The notes: generated by a model not told the origin, from the sequence alone. Positions 27,177 through 36,485 are shown, counted from the stretch's first letter. The stretch: 58,804 nt of DNA from Oceanospirillaceae bacterium ASP10-02a (GCA_905182035.1 CAJIZL010000021.1:1-58804); one strand, 5' to 3'. Numbers and translations: made by a program.

Positions 27177-27792
27177 TGTATCAACCAATTTCTCAGCAGG
27201 GGATATGATGGAATCACCATTGCACCACCACGTAGCCCACACTAACCATAGTGATGCCGGTATAGTGATGAAAGAGGACAAGTTTCGTGGTCATCTGAAT
27301 CTACGTGGCAACCCTGAAGACACGGCGTTTACTTCTGCTGTTGAGTCTGTGTTAGGTGTTGCATTGCCAATCACAGCTAACACCAGCGTGCGTAGCGGCG
27401 ATACTGTGGCTTATTGGCTGTGCCCTAACGAATGGTTATTAATTGTTGCTAGTGGCACACAAGGGCAGGTTGAAGCTGACTTGCGCCTAGCCGTTGCTAA
27501 TAAAGGAGCCGACCAGCACATTGCTATTACCGATATAAGTAGTGGCCAAACCTTGGTTAATTTGTCGGGCTCTGGTGTAGCTGAATTGCTGCAAAAGTCT
27601 ACCGTGTACGATTGCCACGTATCCAACTTCCCAGTAGGTAAGGTAGTACAAACCACCTTTGCTAAAACAGGCACTACTATGTGTAAGCTAGAAGATGGTT
27701 CTATGGATCTTGTGATCCGCCGTAGTTTCTCTGATTACTTCTTTCTTTGGCTACAAGATGCCAGTGAAGAGTATGGTTTACAGATAGCCTAG
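27169..27792 (+). CDS. soxG: Sarcosine oxidase-type gamma subunit
   Basis: 207 residues from ATG 27169, supported by AAAGGAG a few bases upstream inside the soxA end; the frame is open from 27097 but that part is a shadow of soxA. It has a GcvT-like fold with RGNPEDTAF, WLCPNEWLLI and a C-terminal DLVIRRSFSDYFFLWLQDA. Last gene of the operon, followed by a terminator. Confidence 0.92.
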   Translation: MTSVSTNFSAGDMMESPLHHHVAHTNHSDAGIVMKEDKFRGHLNLRGNPEDTAFTSAVESVLGVALPITANTSVRSGDTVAYWLCPNEWLLIVASGTQGQVEADLRLAVANKGADQHIAITDISSGQTLVNLSGSGVAELLQKSTVYDCHVSNFPVGKVVQTTFAKTGTTMCKLEDGSMDLVIRRSFSDYFFLWLQDASEEYGLQIA

Positions 27793-27810
27793 GCTTCTTG
27801 GTAAAATATT

Positions 27811-27838
27811 AAAGGCCAGCTCATGCTGGCCTTTTTTT
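27811..27838 (+). terminator. Rho-independent terminator of the sarcosine oxidase-type operon
   Basis: AAAGGCCAGC-TCAT-GCTGGCCTTTTTTT: a 10-base-pair stem, four-base loop and T-run, 18 bases after soxG. It differs at only two positions from the terminator at 17192-17220 within the shared core. Confidence 0.9.
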
Positions 27839-27990
27839 ACAGGGTTGGAAGTTAAGACATAAACACCTACACTATTCAAAGCGTTAACAGTGGTGCCTGT
27901 AGCAAAAAAATAATCAAAAGAACCACTCTCTAAGAATTATCATGAGACCAGGTGGCCTCATAAATAGATTGTTATGCACAAGAGGCGTAC

Positions 27991-28440
27991 ATGAAAATAG
28001 TTGTATCTGAATTATCTTTGCAAGACAGAGTTGAGTGGGAAGTACTTTATTATGGCTATGCAGAATTTTATAAAGTGCCCATGAATCAAGAAATACTCGA
28101 TACTGTGTGGTCGTGGATTTTTGATAAAAATAATGCGTTTTATGCCCTCGTTGCTAAAGATGATGCAGGGCGGTATTTGGGTTTGATGCATTATAGAGCC
28201 ATGCCATCGCCACTTAGAGGAAAGCTAGTTGGTTTTCTTGATGACCTCTTTATTAAGCCAGAATTCCGTGGTAACGGCATTGTAGATGCGTTGTATGAAG
28301 CACTCAAGCGTTCTGCTTTGGATGAAGGCTGGCCGTTTATGCGGTGGATTACGGCCGAAAATAATTATAGAGGGCGTGGTGTTTACGACAAGTTATCAGA
28401 CAAAACGCAATGGGTTACTTACCAAATGCCAGTAGAGTAA
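27991..28440 (+). CDS. GNAT-family N-acetyltransferase
   Basis: 149 residues. The acetyl-CoA-binding motif reads LFIKPEFRGNGIVDALYEAL (residues about 88-107), with a following MRWITAENNYRGRGVYDKLS typical of small GNAT enzymes that acetylate amines. Single gene, no recognised partner. The acceptor is unknown. Confidence 0.85.
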   Translation: MKIVVSELSLQDRVEWEVLYYGYAEFYKVPMNQEILDTVWSWIFDKNNAFYALVAKDDAGRYLGLMHYRAMPSPLRGKLVGFLDDLFIKPEFRGNGIVDALYEALKRSALDEGWPFMRWITAENNYRGRGVYDKLSDKTQWVTYQMPVE

Positions 28441-28601
28441 AAGATGGAGCGTTTTAGGTACATTGGCAATTCTATTCCCGACATTGAGTTCTGCAATGTA
28501 TTGTGAGTGTTATCTAGGGTAACTATGGGACAGGTACGCTAGAAGTAGGTAAAATAGCCCCCCAAAGATTACCAAGTAACCCCATGCACTGGAAGCTTTA
28601 G

Positions 28602-30203
28602 ATGATACGCATCAGCAATCTACAATTACCACTTGACCATAACGATCAGGCGTTAAACCTAGCCATTTTGGCGCGTTTGTCGATTCAAGCTGATGATTTG
28701 TTGGGCTATGTAGTCCATCGCCGAGGTTACGATGCCCGTAAGAAAAGCAACATTGTACTGATCTATACCCTAGACGTGAATACCAATCAAAATGAACGGC
28801 TGCTGGCCACATTTGCTGATGATCAACTGATCAAAATTAGCCCTGACATGAGCTATAAGTTTGTTGCAAAAGCACGGGCTAATGTACAGCAGCGGCCCCT
28901 GGTAATCGGGTTTGGCCCTTGTGGTTTGTTGGCAGGCTTAGTGTTAGCACAGATGGGGTATAAACCTATCATTCTGGAGCGCGGTGCAGCAGTTCGTCAG
29001 CGCACTAAAGACACGTTTGGCTTTTGGCGTAAAAAGATTCTTAACACCGAATCCAATGTGCAGTTTGGTGAGGGTGGCGCAGGCACGTTTTCTGATGGTA
29101 AGTTATACACTCAAGTTAAAGACCCCAATCATTACAGCCGCAAAGTGCTGGCTGAATTTGTATCAGCAGGTGCCCCAGAAGAAATATTATTTGTTAGCAA
29201 ACCCCATATTGGTACCTTTAGGTTGGTGTCGATGGTGGAAAAAATGCGCGCTCAAATTGTTGAATTAGGTGGTCAGATTCGGTTTGATGCACGGGTGGAT
29301 GAAGTGCATATAAACGATGGTCAGATTAATGGCGTAACCTTAGCAGGTGGTGAAGTAATTCATTCTAATCATGTTGCCTTAGCCATAGGGCACAGTGCTA
29401 GAGACACCTTCAAGATGTTATTTGATAAGAACGTGTATATAGAAGCTAAACCTTTTTCCATTGGATTTCGTATTGAACACCCTCAATCTGCCATAGATGA
29501 AGCTCGCTTTGGCAAGAATGCTGGCAATGAAATTTTGGGTGCAGCGGACTACAAGTTGGTACATCACTGTGATAATGGCCGTTCTGTCTATAGTTTTTGT
29601 ATGTGTCCAGGAGGCACTGTGGTGGCTGCAGCTTCTGAACCCCATCAAGTAGTGACCAACGGTATGAGTCAGTATTCCCGTGCTGAACGTAACGCCAATA
29701 GCGCCATTGTGGTGGGTATTGACCCATCTGATTACCCTGGTGATGCTTTAGCGGGTATTGAGCTGCAGCGTCAGTTGGAGCGTAATGCTTACCAACTTGG
29801 CGGCGAAAACTATGATGCGCCAGCTCAAAAAGTGGGTGATTTTCTGAAAGGTAAATCATCAGAAAAATTAGGCAGTGTGGAACCTTCTTATAAGCCTGGC
29901 ATCAAACTTACAGATTTGTCTGGCGCCCTGCCAGATTTTTGTATCGAGGCTATTCGTGAAGCTATTCCAGTGTTTAATCGTAAAGTAAAAGGTTTTGCTT
30001 TAGCTGATGCGTTACTTACAGGGGTTGAAACACGTACTTCAGCACCTATTTGCATAAAGCGAGGAAAAGATATGCAAAGCATCAACACCACTGGCCTATA
30101 TCCAGCTGGCGAAGGTGCTGGGTATGCGGGGGGTATTATGTCTGCTGCTATTGACGGTATCAAGATAGCCGAAGCCATGGCCCTTAGTATGAACCAATCC
30201 TGA
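28602..30203 (+). CDS. FAD-dependent oxidoreductase, COG2509 type
   Basis: 533 residues. An N-terminal region of about 90 residues precedes the dinucleotide motif VIGFGPCGLLAGLVLA near 100-115. Other family marks are FGEGGAGTFSDGKLYT, FSIGFRIEHPQSAID, YSFCMCPGGTVVAA and a C-terminal GLYPAGEGAGYAGGIMSAA. Members are widespread and mostly uncharacterised dehydrogenases. No operon partners. The function is unknown beyond a flavin redox role. Confidence 0.85.
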   Translation: MIRISNLQLPLDHNDQALNLAILARLSIQADDLLGYVVHRRGYDARKKSNIVLIYTLDVNTNQNERLLATFADDQLIKISPDMSYKFVAKARANVQQRPLVIGFGPCGLLAGLVLAQMGYKPIILERGAAVRQRTKDTFGFWRKKILNTESNVQFGEGGAGTFSDGKLYTQVKDPNHYSRKVLAEFVSAGAPEEILFVSKPHIGTFRLVSMVEKMRAQIVELGGQIRFDARVDEVHINDGQINGVTLAGGEVIHSNHVALAIGHSARDTFKMLFDKNVYIEAKPFSIGFRIEHPQSAIDEARFGKNAGNEILGAADYKLVHHCDNGRSVYSFCMCPGGTVVAAASEPHQVVTNGMSQYSRAERNANSAIVVGIDPSDYPGDALAGIELQRQLERNAYQLGGENYDAPAQKVGDFLKGKSSEKLGSVEPSYKPGIKLTDLSGALPDFCIEAIREAIPVFNRKVKGFALADALLTGVETRTSAPICIKRGKDMQSINTTGLYPAGEGAGYAGGIMSAAIDGIKIAEAMALSMNQS

Positions 30204-30247
30204 CTCATGAGTAACGTGAGAAATATATCTAACTTAAGAGTAAAGCA

Positions 30248-30667
30248 ATGCTAGCAACCTATTCATTTACCATCTGGGGTCTTTGGCTCATTTCAATGAC
30301 AGTTTTTATTCAATATAACGTGGCTGCTATTGCCCATCGTACACAAAGGCATTATGTGCCGGGTATAGTTGACGATAAACTGAGTCATGAGTCGTTCGTG
30401 TTCCGCAGCCACCGTACATTTTTAAACTCTCACGAAAATTTACTGATGATATTTGGCCCAGCTCTTCTGGGCATGTTGGTTGGTATGGATGCTTATTGGT
30501 TAGGTATGTTGGTTTGGGTTTACGCTATTGCCCGCATTTTACACATGGCATTGTATTATGTGACGAAGACGGCAAACAACCCTAGCCCTCGGAGTTATTT
30601 TTATATGGTGGGCTCGATGGCTAACTTGGTGTTATTTGTCATGCTTGGCCTGCACCTGACTGCCTAA
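30248..30667 (+). CDS. MAPEG-type small integral membrane protein
   Basis: 139 residues with four hydrophobic segments. RSHRTFLNSHENLLMIFGPALLG and the later ARILHMALYYV match the MAPEG (membrane-associated eicosanoid/glutathione metabolism) family. Bacterial members have no agreed role. Confidence 0.75.
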   Translation: MLATYSFTIWGLWLISMTVFIQYNVAAIAHRTQRHYVPGIVDDKLSHESFVFRSHRTFLNSHENLLMIFGPALLGMLVGMDAYWLGMLVWVYAIARILHMALYYVTKTANNPSPRSYFYMVGSMANLVLFVMLGLHLTA

Positions 30668-30775
30668 TAAATGGCCATAAATTCAATCACTTGGTACGAC
30701 TGTTATGACTGCAATGGTTTAGTATTAATTATAATTTTTTGTCCTAGGCTTTGTAGCCACTGGATGCAGTAAGGC

Positions 30776-31960
30776 TTACAAAAAGAGGCGCTCATAGGTC
30801 CAAAAAAGACCGATCAGCGATATTAGAGTGGAGACAGGGATAACCACCCACTGGCGATAACGCTGTTGATTTTTGAGTAACCAAAAGACGGACAAGAAGG
30901 ACACAGCAATAACTGATAATTGTCCTGCTTCCACACCAACATTAAAAAATACTAAAGCCGTAACAAAATCTGATTCAGGTAGCCCAAGTCCTGATAAGAC
31001 ACCAGCAAAGCCCATGCCATGCAATAAGCCAAACAAAAAGACAATGACCACGCGCCTTGCTTTAAGCTCTTTAACAAATATATTCTCAATACCAACAATG
31101 ACAATAGATAAGGCAATAAGTGGCTCAACGACACTTGGTGAGAGGCTAATAACACCATAAATAGTTAAACCTAAGGTAATGCTGTGAGCCAGTGTAAATG
31201 CTGTAACTTGCAACAATAAAGGGCGAAGTCGCACACTGAGTAAAAATAGCCCCAACACAAATAGAATATGATCTATTCCCTTTGGCACTATGTGCTCAAA
31301 ACCTAAAACGGAATATTCAGCAGCCACTTGAGTAAACGGCTTGGGGACATAAGCTTCGTTTAATTCAAATTGAGGGCTCGTTGCACCTTTGGTTAGCCAA
31401 TGAGATGTTTTCTCGTTTGGCGTTTTATCATAGTAAAAGTGCGCGATATTGTTCCCAAAATTTTCTGGGTAATGCCAAGTAACATGTTGATTAACAGACT
31501 GATCAATTTGCTGATGAGTACTGGGAATGAATGCCAATAAATAAAGGTCGGATAAGCGTGATTTATCTAAGTTACCAATGTCGGGAATGTCGAGTTTAAC
31601 AAACGATAAATCACTCTTAACCGAATCAAACGCCAAGTCAAACTGAGATATAATTGATTGAGCAACAAATTCAAATTCATTACTTAACTGCTCTGAAGAC
31701 ATCGCTCTTAACTGGTTGTAACGCTCGGCTTGTGGTGAATCATCAGTATCATCATGGTTTGAATCAATGCCCGCAATAAGGCTTTCTAAGTTTGTTTGAA
31801 CGTGTACCTTTACTGAACCATTTTGGGTAAACTCTAAGTTCACTATCGCAGGGCGCAATTGATGCGCCTCAGCACTTTGTGTTAACGGTAATAGGCTTAA
31901 CATCAATAACACTGATTGAAAAAAAACCATGAAATCATTTACCTTTTTATTTTTCAGCAT
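30776..31960 (-). CDS. HupE/UreJ-family membrane protein with secreted N-terminal domain
   Basis: About 394 residues from the ATG at 31960, which adds a Lys-rich n-region to a signal peptide ending QSAEA-HQ. An inner ATG at 31930 also gives a workable signal peptide. Residues about 30-230 look extracytoplasmic; the C-terminal part has about six membrane segments and the HupE mark GFEHIVPKGIDHILFVLGLF (His-rich), then LFGLLHGMGFAGVL. HupE/UreJ proteins are linked to nickel or cobalt uptake. The DNA is visibly more AT-rich than the flanks. Its 5' end overlaps the divergent DUF4198-like gene. Confidence 0.8.
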   Translation of the reverse strand: MLKNKKVNDFMVFFQSVLLMLSLLPLTQSAEAHQLRPAIVNLEFTQNGSVKVHVQTNLESLIAGIDSNHDDTDDSPQAERYNQLRAMSSEQLSNEFEFVAQSIISQFDLAFDSVKSDLSFVKLDIPDIGNLDKSRLSDLYLLAFIPSTHQQIDQSVNQHVTWHYPENFGNNIAHFYYDKTPNEKTSHWLTKGATSPQFELNEAYVPKPFTQVAAEYSVLGFEHIVPKGIDHILFVLGLFLLSVRLRPLLLQVTAFTLAHSITLGLTIYGVISLSPSVVEPLIALSIVIVGIENIFVKELKARRVVIVFLFGLLHGMGFAGVLSGLGLPESDFVTALVFFNVGVEAGQLSVIAVSFLSVFWLLKNQQRYRQWVVIPVSTLISLIGLFWTYERLFL

Positions 31961-32723
31961 CCTTCTGACCATTAGCACGACCATTCGTGCCCACGAATTT
32001 TGGTTAGAAGCGTCATCATTCTATCAAGAAATCGATCGCACGACAGAAATTACGCTTAATGTGGGTCAACAAATGGATGGTCAATTACTGCCTAATATTC
32101 CTGCTTGGTACCGTCATTTTGACGTCATTACAGGTGACGGACTAAAGCCTGTTGACGGTGAATTAGGACGTGATCCGGCGGGGTACTTAAACATTAAAAC
32201 TCCCGGGATTTATGCTATTGGCTATGAAAGCACAAAAAAGTCAGTTGATTTAGAGCCAGAAAAATTCACAACGTACTTACAAAAAGAAGGCTTAGAAAAA
32301 ATCATAAACCGCCGTAATGAACTCAATGAAAGCAACAAAAATGGATTGGAAATTTATTACCGTAACGTTAAGGCATTGATTAAAGTAGGTGATAAAACCG
32401 AATTTAATTTTTATAACTATGATTTTAATTACCCGCTTAATATAAACCCGTTGCAAAACCCTTATGAGCTTACTGAAGGTGATGAGTTACGAGTCCAACT
32501 TACCTTTAAACAAAAGCCAGCTGCGAATTTATTGCTCCATGCGAAAATAAAAAACAAACTCGATTTTGAATTTAGCATTCGTACTGATGCACAGGGTTAT
32601 GCCACTGTCCCTCTACAGTATAAGGGTGTTTGGTTGCTTCACACGGTTGAAATGATACGGTCTGAGCAACAAGGCATTGATTGGGAAAGCTATTGGGGAA
32701 GCGTAACTTTTGAAATTAGATAA
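31929..32723 (+). CDS. DUF4198-like secreted protein, probable metal-uptake partner
   Basis: 264 residues with a signal peptide (MKSFTFLFFSILLTISTTIRA, cut before HEFWLEAS). The mature start HEFWLEAS and the C-terminal SYWGSVTFEI are typical of DUF4198 proteins, which often accompany nickel/cobalt or TonB-linked metal uptake genes. The ATG at 31929 is the only possible start, as a TGA lies in frame 10 bases upstream. No ribosome site is visible. AT-rich like its neighbour (15 G/C in the 60 bases from 32401). Confidence 0.75.
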   Translation: MKSFTFLFFSILLTISTTIRAHEFWLEASSFYQEIDRTTEITLNVGQQMDGQLLPNIPAWYRHFDVITGDGLKPVDGELGRDPAGYLNIKTPGIYAIGYESTKKSVDLEPEKFTTYLQKEGLEKIINRRNELNESNKNGLEIYYRNVKALIKVGDKTEFNFYNYDFNYPLNINPLQNPYELTEGDELRVQLTFKQKPAANLLLHAKIKNKLDFEFSIRTDAQGYATVPLQYKGVWLLHTVEMIRSEQQGIDWESYWGSVTFEIR

Positions 32724-32802
32724 TATTGAGTGTTTATTGGAGAACAGTAGCCATTGCTTCACTTTTTAAATAATTGATAGCAACCAAGATTGACTAACGC
32801 TT

Positions 32803-33543
32803 TTATAGAGGCTTAGGATGACTTATGGCCTGGCGGTAGAAATTGACAACCCATTGGAAGAGTAGTTTGGTGTCAGGCTTACCAACGCTGTTAGCCATGC
32901 CTTGTGCTCGAATGGCAGGGCGATTATCAAAACTTTCTCTAGCAAGCACGCCCTCAACAATTTGTGTATTAAATTCAGGGTGGCCTTGGATACTTAACAT
33001 GTGGTTATTGTATTGCACCATGTAGTTGGGGCAAAAATCACTGCTGGCAAGTACCTCAGAGCCTTCGGGTAGTTGCACAACTTGATCTTGGTGAAACGCC
33101 ATCACATCAATACCTTTGGCCCTAGGTTGCATATATTGTTTAGCAGCCACCACGCTATTGTGAGAAATGCCTATCCCCCAACCCTTGTTGCTTCGTTCTA
33201 CCTTGCCTCCCAATGCTTGTGCCATAAGTTGATGGCCAAAACATATACCAAATGTAGGTTTTTTGGCGGTCTGAAGTTGTTCAATAAAGCCACTGAGTTG
33301 GTGAACCCAGTCAATGTCTTCGTAGGCGCCGGCAGGACTGCCGTTTATCAACCATACATCGCATTGATCAACTGTATTGGGCAGCTCGCCCTTATAGGCA
33401 TTAAAATCGGTAAATCGAATATTGCTGTCTATGGCCAGAAACTCTTTTTGAAAAATGGCTGAGTAGTTGAGGCCGCCCACTTGCTTAAGGATAGGTTCAA
33501 AGGTGTCGCAAAGTAAAAGGCCAATATGCAATGGTTGGCTCAT
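32803..33543 (-). CDS. Class I glutamine amidotransferase-like protein
   Basis: 246 residues. The nucleophile elbow is FGICFGHQLMAQALGG (Cys near 100), and the His-Glu pair is in SIQGHPEF. The GMP synthase/YfeJ-like subgroup acts on varied gamma-glutamyl substrates. The full triad is present, so it is probably active. It stands alone. With a gamma-glutamylmethylamide pathway in the window, a gamma-glutamyl amide substrate is conceivable but not shown. Confidence 0.85.
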   Translation of the reverse strand: MSQPLHIGLLLCDTFEPILKQVGGLNYSAIFQKEFLAIDSNIRFTDFNAYKGELPNTVDQCDVWLINGSPAGAYEDIDWVHQLSGFIEQLQTAKKPTFGICFGHQLMAQALGGKVERSNKGWGIGISHNSVVAAKQYMQPRAKGIDVMAFHQDQVVQLPEGSEVLASSDFCPNYMVQYNNHMLSIQGHPEFNTQIVEGVLARESFDNRPAIRAQGMANSVGKPDTKLLFQWVVNFYRQAISHPKPL

Positions 33544-33850
33544 GGTGTTGATATCCTAAACTAAAGGCAAAAAAAGGCTCCCTAGTAGTTGAGGCGCCCT
33601 ACGACGTTTCCAGTAAGCCACCAGCCACTATTAAGTGGAAGTAGTGGCGTTACTAGCAAACCCTTATTCTATAGGGGTTAGCACTCTCAAAGTAGTAACT
33701 AACTCGTTACAAACTTCTCTACAGATTCCATTCCTACGTTAGAGTTACAAGCTCTGTTACAAACAAACTCGACTATTACGTTTCATTAAAGCGGAGCATT
33801 TTCGCAAAAATCACAGGTCGAGACATATCTATGGCCCTGAGAGGGGCTGG
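33544..33850 (+). other. Intergenic region, no gene recognised
   Basis: 307 bases between the amidotransferase start and the end of the ABC importer operon. It holds the amidotransferase promoter region and three GTTACAA-type words near 33706, 33747 and 33757. No open frame or clear terminator was seen. Confidence 0.45.
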
Positions 33851-35065
33851 TTAGCCCGGGGTCATCCCACGCAACCGCTCTGAGCGCCGACGCAGCAATT
33901 CAAGCGTCGTCAATAACGCAACGGAAATGCAGACAAGGATCGTCGCCACCGCCAGAATAGTCGGACTGATCTGTTCACGCAGACCTATAAACATCTGCCA
34001 TGGAAGTGTCTTCTGACTGGCGGAACCAATGAACATCACGACGACAACCTCGTCAAAAGACGTTATGAAGGCGAAGAGACCACCGGAAACAACTCCCGGA
34101 AAGATCAAAGGCATCTGGACGCGAAAAAACGTGGTTACTGGGTTTGCACCCATATTGGCTGCTGCACGGGTCAGCGAGGTGTCAAAACCCACGAGCGTTG
34201 CTGTCACGGTGATAATGACAAACGGGATCCCCAAAACAGCATGCGCCAACACAACTTTGACGTACCCAACAAAATTCTTATCAAGCCCCAAGGTATTTTC
34301 CATGAAGTTACCCATGGTAGAGTAAAAGAAAAACATGCCAGTCGCCGAAATAATCAGCGGCACTATCATAGGTGAAATCAAAATCGCCATAATTGCTCGT
34401 TTGGCTGGCACATGGCTTTGACTGAGCCCGATTGCCGCAAGCGTTCCTAGAGAGACAGATATAACCGTCGCAATCGGCGCAATGATCAGTGAGTTCCAGA
34501 ACGAACGTTGCCACTCATCGTTATTGAAGAAATCCTGATAGTGCTTGAGAGAATAGCCAGCGGGATCAAATCGCAACATTTCAGGGGTAAAGGTAAAGTA
34601 ATTCTGCGCGTTGAAAGACAGGGGCATCACAACGAGAATGGGCGTGATCAAAAATATAAAGATCAGGCCGCAGATCACCCTAAAGCTGTAGTGCCACAGG
34701 ACCTGATTAGAGGTCAAATAAGAGTGCAATTTGACGCGGTAACCACCTTCATAAATCCAATAGAAAAACCATCCAAAAAACCACCCAATCAACGCTCCAC
34801 AAAAGCTCCCAACTAGGCCTAAAAAGAAAAAACCTAAGGCGGCCAAAAGGGTGGGTAAAAGTAAACGCACAGCCTTCGGTCTAAAATATTCGGTTACAGC
34901 AATTCCATAGGCGAATATTACAGAGACCACTGAACCGAAAATAACCCCAATCAGAGCAGATCCGAATGCTGGTCCTACAAATAAACCAATAAAGGCCCCC
35001 ATCAGTCCCATTACTGGCAACACAAAAGACAAAGGACGCCGTGACACCTGAGAAAACATATCCAT
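33851..35065 (-). CDS. ABC transporter permease, PotC-like, with extra N-terminal membrane region
   Basis: 404 residues against about 265 for E. coli PotC. The last 265 or so are the canonical permease: membrane segments and the coupling helix ANMGANPVTTFFRVQMPLIFPG. The first 120 residues are an added Gly-rich hydrophobic region with about four membrane segments (GLMGAFIGLFVGPAFGSALIG, split in two helices), ending before the usual first helix. Last gene of the importer operon, four bases after the PotB-like gene. Substrate class is spermidine/putrescine-like or another cationic amine, by homology. Confidence 0.85.
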   Translation of the reverse strand: MDMFSQVSRRPLSFVLPVMGLMGAFIGLFVGPAFGSALIGVIFGSVVSVIFAYGIAVTEYFRPKAVRLLLPTLLAALGFFFLGLVGSFCGALIGWFFGWFFYWIYEGGYRVKLHSYLTSNQVLWHYSFRVICGLIFIFLITPILVVMPLSFNAQNYFTFTPEMLRFDPAGYSLKHYQDFFNNDEWQRSFWNSLIIAPIATVISVSLGTLAAIGLSQSHVPAKRAIMAILISPMIVPLIISATGMFFFYSTMGNFMENTLGLDKNFVGYVKVVLAHAVLGIPFVIITVTATLVGFDTSLTRAAANMGANPVTTFFRVQMPLIFPGVVSGGLFAFITSFDEVVVVMFIGSASQKTLPWQMFIGLREQISPTILAVATILVCISVALLTTLELLRRRSERLRGMTPG

Positions 35066-35069
35066 GTTC

Positions 35070-36344
35070 TTAGCCCCCCAACTTTACGTTGTCGATCCCG
35101 ACAACTTTGTCATAAGCCCAGTAGAGTATTAACACCACCGCAAGTAAAATTGCTCCAAGAGCTGCAGCTAATCCCCAATTCATTGATTGGAAAATATGGT
35201 AGGCTATTCGATTAGAAATAAAGACGCCTTTGTTGCCACCAACAATTTCTGGAGTAATATAGTAGCCGATCGACAGTATGAAAACTAAGATAGATCCAGC
35301 TCCAATACCGGGCACCGATTGCGGAAAGTAAACTCGCCAAAACGCAGTCCAATTGGTTGCGCCAAGAGATTTTGCCGCCTGCAGATAGGTTGGCTGTATC
35401 GTCTGCATTACTGAATACATCGGCAGGATCATAAACGGCAACAAAATATGCGTCATTGCAATGATCGTACCAAACTGATTATTGATCATCACCAAACGGC
35501 CAGATTCTTCAATCATCCCTAGCGCAACGAAAATATCATTGATGACCCCTTGCTGCTGCAGCATGACTTTCCATGCTGAGGTTCTTACCAGTAAAGAGGT
35601 CCAGAATGGTAATAGGACGAGAATCATCAACAAGTTGGATTGGCTTCTGGGCAGATTGGCAAGCAACCACGCCACCGGATACCCCAACAAAATACAGGCC
35701 ACCGTTATTAGCAGAGACATAATCAGCGTACGTTGAAACAGTTTAATTAAAATCTGCCTATTTTCAGGCTGCATTTCTGGGCCGTTCTGAGTCTTACGCA
35801 TGTCCACCGCATTAAGAAAATACCCAGCGGTATATCGCGAGCTGTGGGTTTTAAGTGTTTGCCATATCTCAACTTCGCCCCAGCCTTTGTGCGCTGCTAT
35901 CAGTTTTTCTTTGAACGGCGCGTCAGTCTCAAGATCCCATTTCTTCGCCTGTCGCGCAGTTTTCTTGAAGAGTGAGGCGCTGCCAGATTTTTCATAATTT
36001 AACCGCAGGCCAACCCTTGTGTGACTTTTGTTTTTGGCTGCGCGCTGAAGATCGCCAGCAAAAGCCGCATAAATAGTTTCATCCGGTAATTCGCCCGACT
36101 TCCCATCCCAAGTCGCTAGAGCGACCACAGTTTCTGGTAATATTTCCACTACAATGTTGTTTTCGACCGATCGAAAGAGCATAGATCCTATCGGAAAAAG
36201 AAACGTAATTAAAACAAAGATAAGAAGTGGCGATATCAGGAGCAGCGCACGGATTTTTTGCCGCCTTAACGCTGTGGCTAAACTACGCTTAAGGGGTTGT
36301 CCATCTGCGGTCAACATAGCACCGTTTTCGTTAGTATTACTCAT
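35070..36344 (-). CDS. ABC transporter permease, PotB-like, with large periplasmic insertion
   Basis: 424 residues. After the first membrane helix (LLISPLLIFVLITFLFPIG) comes a hydrophilic insert of about 150 residues before the second helix. E. coli PotB, at about 275 residues, lacks this. The C-terminal part has the EAA-type coupling loop AKSLGATNWTAFWRVYFPQSVPG. This extended form is familiar from alphaproteobacterial amine importers. It pairs with the PotC-like permease and follows twin terminators that separate it from the binding-protein gene. Confidence 0.87.
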   Translation of the reverse strand: MSNTNENGAMLTADGQPLKRSLATALRRQKIRALLLISPLLIFVLITFLFPIGSMLFRSVENNIVVEILPETVVALATWDGKSGELPDETIYAAFAGDLQRAAKNKSHTRVGLRLNYEKSGSASLFKKTARQAKKWDLETDAPFKEKLIAAHKGWGEVEIWQTLKTHSSRYTAGYFLNAVDMRKTQNGPEMQPENRQILIKLFQRTLIMSLLITVACILLGYPVAWLLANLPRSQSNLLMILVLLPFWTSLLVRTSAWKVMLQQQGVINDIFVALGMIEESGRLVMINNQFGTIIAMTHILLPFMILPMYSVMQTIQPTYLQAAKSLGATNWTAFWRVYFPQSVPGIGAGSILVFILSIGYYITPEIVGGNKGVFISNRIAYHIFQSMNWGLAAALGAILLAVVLILYWAYDKVVGIDNVKLGG

Positions 36345-36390
36345 GTCGTTCCCATAGCCAGCTCAGCATCTCAAAGGTACAAGCTAATTT

Positions 36391-36477
36391 AAAATAGAAA
36401 AGGGCCAACCTAGGCCCTTTTCTATTTTACATTGTCTTATTTAAAAAAAAGGGCCAACCAAGGCCCTTTTGTATTTT
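36391..36477 (-). terminator. Two tandem near-identical hairpins between binding-protein and permease genes
   Basis: The first (36391-36429) is a long near-perfect palindrome with AAAAGGGCC / GGCCCTTTT arms around AACCTA. The second (36443-36477) repeats AAAAGGGCC-AACCAA-GGCCCTTTT. Both have A-runs on one side and T-runs on the other, so they can work in either direction. Lying after the binding-protein stop and before the permease start, they probably reduce permease transcription relative to the binding protein. Confidence 0.8.
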
Positions 36478-36485
36478 ACGTTATC

